A stretch of DNA of 7,918 nucleotides from Chromobacteriaceae bacterium (GTDB taxonomy: Bacteria > Pseudomonadota > Gammaproteobacteria > Burkholderiales > Aquaspirillaceae), in contig JASLDQ010000044.1 in NCBI GenBank assembly GCA_030151505.1, positions 1 through 7,918 of the forward strand, given 5' to 3'. Under the pieces are notes generated by a model. That model was not told the origin of the DNA. It searched no databases and saw only the letters and a list, made by a program, of their open reading frames with translations. Positions 6,901 through 7,918 of the stretch are shown here, one piece after another (the first letter of the stretch is position 1; every line of letters starts with the position of its first letter). Both the position numbers and the translations under genes were made by a program.

Positions 6901-7264
6901 CCAGTTCCTCGGCAGCGTGCTGCTGGCCAGCAGCTTCGTGCCCTCCACCGACCCGTGCGCCGGTGGGGGCAACAGCTATATCAACGCCATCAACCCGTTC
7001 ACCGGCACCAGTCTGGCGACGCCGTACTTCGACCAGAACAACGACGGCCTCTACAACGACAGCGACAAGGTCACCATCAACAAGGTGCTGAGTACGGTCG
7101 GGTCAATCCAGATCAGCGGCGCGCTGACCGCCGAAGTCTCGTTCGTCGGCGGCAAGATCCTGCTCGGCGGCAACAGCGGCAACATCGCCACCCCCACCAC
7201 GCTGAGCGGACGACTCGCCTACCAGACCGGGCGCATCGCCTGGTACGAAATCGTCGGCGATTAG
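3959..7264 (+). CDS. pilY1: PilY1 pilus-tip adhesin and mechanosensor
   Basis: 1101 residues, normal for PilY1. AAGGA overlaps the pilX stop, 8 nt before the ATG. Residues 1-23 are a signal peptide (cut after Ser-His-Ala). The N-terminal half is a von Willebrand A domain with a complete metal site: Asp47, Ser49 and Ser51 in DDSGSM, a Thr near 311 in GTPSRTAL and Asp351 in TSDGYWND. An Asn/Ser/Tyr-rich stretch of about residues 60-220 interrupts it. The C-terminal half is the PilY1/Neisseria PilC beta-propeller: LRGDRSRE with an RGD at 607-609, GDPVHSAP near 629, TNDGMLHAFNASTGVEQFAY and VDGEVAVSP. A calcium loop DADGDGIPD lies at 814-822 and a second Asp/Asn-rich loop at 1025-1034. Only two cysteines were found (341, 1000). 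Family role: adhesion, surface sensing and control of retraction at the pilus tip, carried by the minor pilins encoded upstream. Confidence 0.95.
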   Translation: MRRLSPRSSLALLLTLAATGSHAALSLPDTPLQAGSLPPSNIMLLLDDSGSMQFEIMPDDNIPGSAYYLFPRPNNAYGSSVYTNAVLTFDATNTNGVLRRSATGNSTFYDPAIDYAPWKKADGSSYPDATTTAAYYNPSLTSAGSLDLTQQATQSANWADTNGNTNSSSKSFYPITFYVYKGSGSTTDRTNYYRYQYRSGTMYRASINSSGTTGETSVASLTWGSKTRTAAQEVQNFANWFSYYRSRILAARAALTTAFNELSPNDFRVGFRTINNAGTAMDIPLSGTFSGTNRTNWFNNVLTTPIGANGTPSRTALIGVGEYFRDSSNTGPWGPAPQLACRRSFTILTSDGYWNDSNVSIGNVDNSNGPTVTGPNSQSYAYSPARPYSDSYSNTLADIAMYYWNRDLNTSLGNSVAPTPGDPAFWQHMTTFTLSIGVQGTLNPDTDLPALTSGAKNWPDPTSSNAAKIDDMWHAAVNSRGAFVAAQNPSEFTDGLKAALASIASSGAVSKVDINSSTLTTSSKVFSARFDSSWGGEIEAYSFNSTTGALSTTPVWKASTALPAFGSRTIYTKNDSGSGGVAFTWASLSTAQKTALGNVSTVLDYLRGDRSRETATIAPIYRRRTSPIGDPVHSAPYYLASNDTVFIGTNDGMLHAFNASTGVEQFAYVPSPVFSKLKLLSDPAYTHKYFVDGEVAVSPANAATGNRNILVGTLGLGGGGLYALDVTAPGSFNAGKVLWEFTDPDLGLTAGPPVIARLNNGVWAAIVGNGPNSASERAMLFVVNLQTGALIRKIDTQTGSSTSSNGLSVPTGWDADGDGIPDLFYAGDLLGNVWKFDLNGTDPSKWDSAFKSGTVPQPLFQARNGSNQIQPITGGIAIGLHPRTNQRWLFFGTGRYMTSDDSSNLQVQSWYGLIDAGQPIGARAGTLTQRSVAGLTTDAQGRTVRTFSLATANDMVGKSGWYLDLLNPSSTGAGERILSRSQFLGSVLLASSFVPSTDPCAGGGNSYINAINPFTGTSLATPYFDQNNDGLYNDSDKVTINKVLSTVGSIQISGALTAEVSFVGGKILLGGNSGNIATPTTLSGRLAYQTGRIAWYEIVGD

Positions 7265-7267
7265 CCG

Positions 7268-7293
7268 GCCGGACCGGTACGCGCCGGTCCGGC
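7268..7293 (+). promoter_or_regulatory. Intercistronic hairpin between pilY1 and pilE
   Basis: GCCGGACCGG (7268-7277) pairs perfectly with CCGGTCCGGC (7284-7293) around a 6-nt loop. It begins four bases after the pilY1 stop and ends 15 nt before the pilE ribosome-binding site. A C/A-rich run follows rather than T, so it is not a typical terminator. It may stabilise the upstream mRNA, mark a processing site or partly attenuate readthrough. The structure is clear; the role is inferred. Confidence 0.5.
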
Positions 7294-7308
7294 ACCCCCA
7301 CCCATTGC

Positions 7309-7314
7309 AGGAGG
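7309..7314 (+). promoter_or_regulatory. Strong ribosome-binding site of pilE
   Basis: A full AGGAGG with 6-nt spacing to the ATG at 7321. It is the strongest Shine-Dalgarno in the operon and fixes the pilE start. Unlike pilW and pilX, pilE should not need translational coupling and may be made in greater amount than the other tip subunits. Confidence 0.75.
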
Positions 7315-7320
7315 CTCACC

Positions 7321-7806
7321 ATGACGCCCAGGCCCGGATACCCGCATGGCTTCACCCTGATCGAATTGATGATTACCGTGGCGATCGTCGGCATCCTGGC
7401 CGTGATCGCTTACCCCGGTTATCAGGACTACGTCGTGAAAAGCCGGCGGGGGGCCGCCGCCGGCTGCCTGCACGAATACGCGCAGTTCATGGAACGCAAC
7501 TACACCCTGAGCCAGCGCTACGACCTGACCAGCGCCGGCGTGGCGGTGGCCCTGCCGGCGCTGGCCTGCGCCACCAGCCTGAACAGCCCCCAGAACGTCT
7601 ATGCCTTCGCGTTTGCCGCCAACACGCCCACCCAGACCGCCTTCACCCTGACCGCGACCCCGGTCGGCAACCAGGCGACGATGGACGGTTTCCCCGCCCC
7701 GGCCGGCTCGCCCAACCGGCTGCGCTGCGGCACGCTCAGCCTCGACCAAACCGGCGCGCGGGCGCACACGGGGAACGCGGCCGCCAATACCTGCAGCAGT
7801 TTCTGA
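7321..7806 (+). CDS. pilE: Type IV minor pilin PilE
   Basis: 161 residues with a 10-residue leader ending His-Gly. The mature start, Phe-Thr-Leu-Ile-Glu-Leu-Met-Ile-Thr-Val, is a canonical class IVa pilin with Glu5. The helix runs through AIVGILAVIAYPGYQDYVVK. The head opens with SRRGAAAGCLHEYAQFMERN and a YTLSQRYD segment. It ends with a Leu-Arg-Cys-Gly-Thr-Leu-Ser-Leu-Asp-Gln-Thr-Gly strand and a final Cys four residues from the end, the pair that closes the pilin D-loop. This pattern and the place after pilY1 identify the Pseudomonas-type minor pilin PilE, not the major subunit PilA or Neisseria PilE despite the shared name. Related proteins often end in Cys-Trp; this one ends Cys-Ser-Ser-Phe. 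In P. aeruginosa PilE is thought to join the tip complex to the shaft. Confidence 0.9.
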   Translation: MTPRPGYPHGFTLIELMITVAIVGILAVIAYPGYQDYVVKSRRGAAAGCLHEYAQFMERNYTLSQRYDLTSAGVAVALPALACATSLNSPQNVYAFAFAANTPTQTAFTLTATPVGNQATMDGFPAPAGSPNRLRCGTLSLDQTGARAHTGNAAANTCSSF

Positions 7807-7812
7807 GACGCA

Positions 7813-7839
7813 AAAAACCCGGTCGATGACCGGGTTTTT
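7813..7839 (+). terminator. Rho-independent terminator of the pilin operon, probably bidirectional
   Basis: A 12-bp perfect stem (AAAAACCCGGTC with GACCGGGTTTTT) and a GAT triloop. It starts six bases after the pilE stop. The five T on the plus strand and the A-tract on the other side (T on the minus strand) make it usable from both directions, which fits a converging gene on the right. Confidence 0.9.
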
Positions 7840-7840
7840 G

Positions 7841-7918
7841 TTAGCTGGCGCGGAGGCATTCCGTATTGACAAGCGCGACCGTTGGCCAAGCTGAGGACGA
7901 GGGCGCCTGCGCGCGCCG
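7841..7918 (-). CDS. Possible 3' end of a converging gene (25 codons seen)
   Basis: On the minus strand one frame is open from the window edge to TAA at 7843-7841, directly next to the bidirectional terminator. It ends Ala-Leu-Val-Asn-Thr-Glu-Cys-Leu-Arg-Ala-Ser, and most third positions are G or C. The placement is what a real gene end would look like, but 25 codons in GC-rich DNA are easily open by chance, and I do not recognise the protein. Confidence 0.3.
   Translation of the reverse strand, partial: RRAQAPSSSAWPTVALVNTECLRAS

Noticed and set aside
5374..7806. Long plus-strand frame overlapping the second half of pilY1 and running in frame into pilE
   Set aside because: The upstream part is Arg/Gln/His-rich shadow sequence. 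Only the last 161 codons, from the ATG at 7321 with AGGAGG, are a pilin.
328..7892. Shared 11-mer TTGGCCAAGCT near 329 and near 7882 as possible direct repeats or attachment sites
   Set aside because: The match does not extend, and an 11-base match is expected by chance in a window this size.
7866..7894. TTGACA at 7866-7871 as a -35 box of a plus-strand promoter
   Set aside because: No acceptable -10 hexamer at 16-18 nt spacing (AGCTGA at 17). The hexamer alone is weak evidence.

Overview
The window is high-GC DNA, strongly biased to G/C at third codon positions. It carries the minor-pilin operon of a type IV pilus in the Pseudomonas/Ralstonia/Chromobacterium order (fimT-pilV-pilW-pilX-pilY1-pilE). 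Gene content, codon use and the neighbours suggest a beta- or gammaproteobacterium. A Chromobacteriaceae-like (Neisseriales) betaproteobacterium is my best guess, but nothing here fixes the genus.

Left flank (1-970, all minus strand): positions 1-308 hold the 5' end of a gene for an exported sensor of the 7TM-DISM type. It overlaps a 7-codon leader ORF with a good ribosome-binding site. Upstream of it lie a strong rho-independent hairpin (400-427) and a decayed 3' piece of an autotransporter beta-barrel gene (457 to about 970). That piece has lost its passenger and early barrel, and its last ten residues are in another frame.

Control region (971-1304): no credible gene. It holds three short inverted repeats, a G-rich tract on the minus strand with quadruplex potential, and one modest sigma-70-like promoter candidate placed correctly for fimT.

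Operon (1305-7806, plus strand): fimT/fimU-like pilin, pilV, pilW, pilX, the large adhesin/mechanosensor pilY1, and the minor pilin pilE. The first four genes are packed with 1-nt spacing or 4-nt overlaps, which indicates translational coupling. pilY1 follows after 12 nt. pilE is set off by 56 nt containing a perfect 10-bp hairpin and its own strong AGGAGG. All five pilins have a prepilin leader ending in Gly. Four keep Glu at mature position 5; PilX does not, as expected for the subunit at the very tip. In known systems these minor pilins prime pilus assembly and carry PilY1 at the tip for adhesion, surface sensing and twitching. A 12-bp hairpin with A and T tracts (7813-7839) closes the operon in both directions.

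Right flank (7841-7918): possibly the last 25 codons of a converging minus-strand gene.

I did not find an undescribed system. The points most worth a second look are the G-quadruplex-capable tract upstream of the pilin operon, the hairpin between pilY1 and pilE, and the autotransporter remnant.
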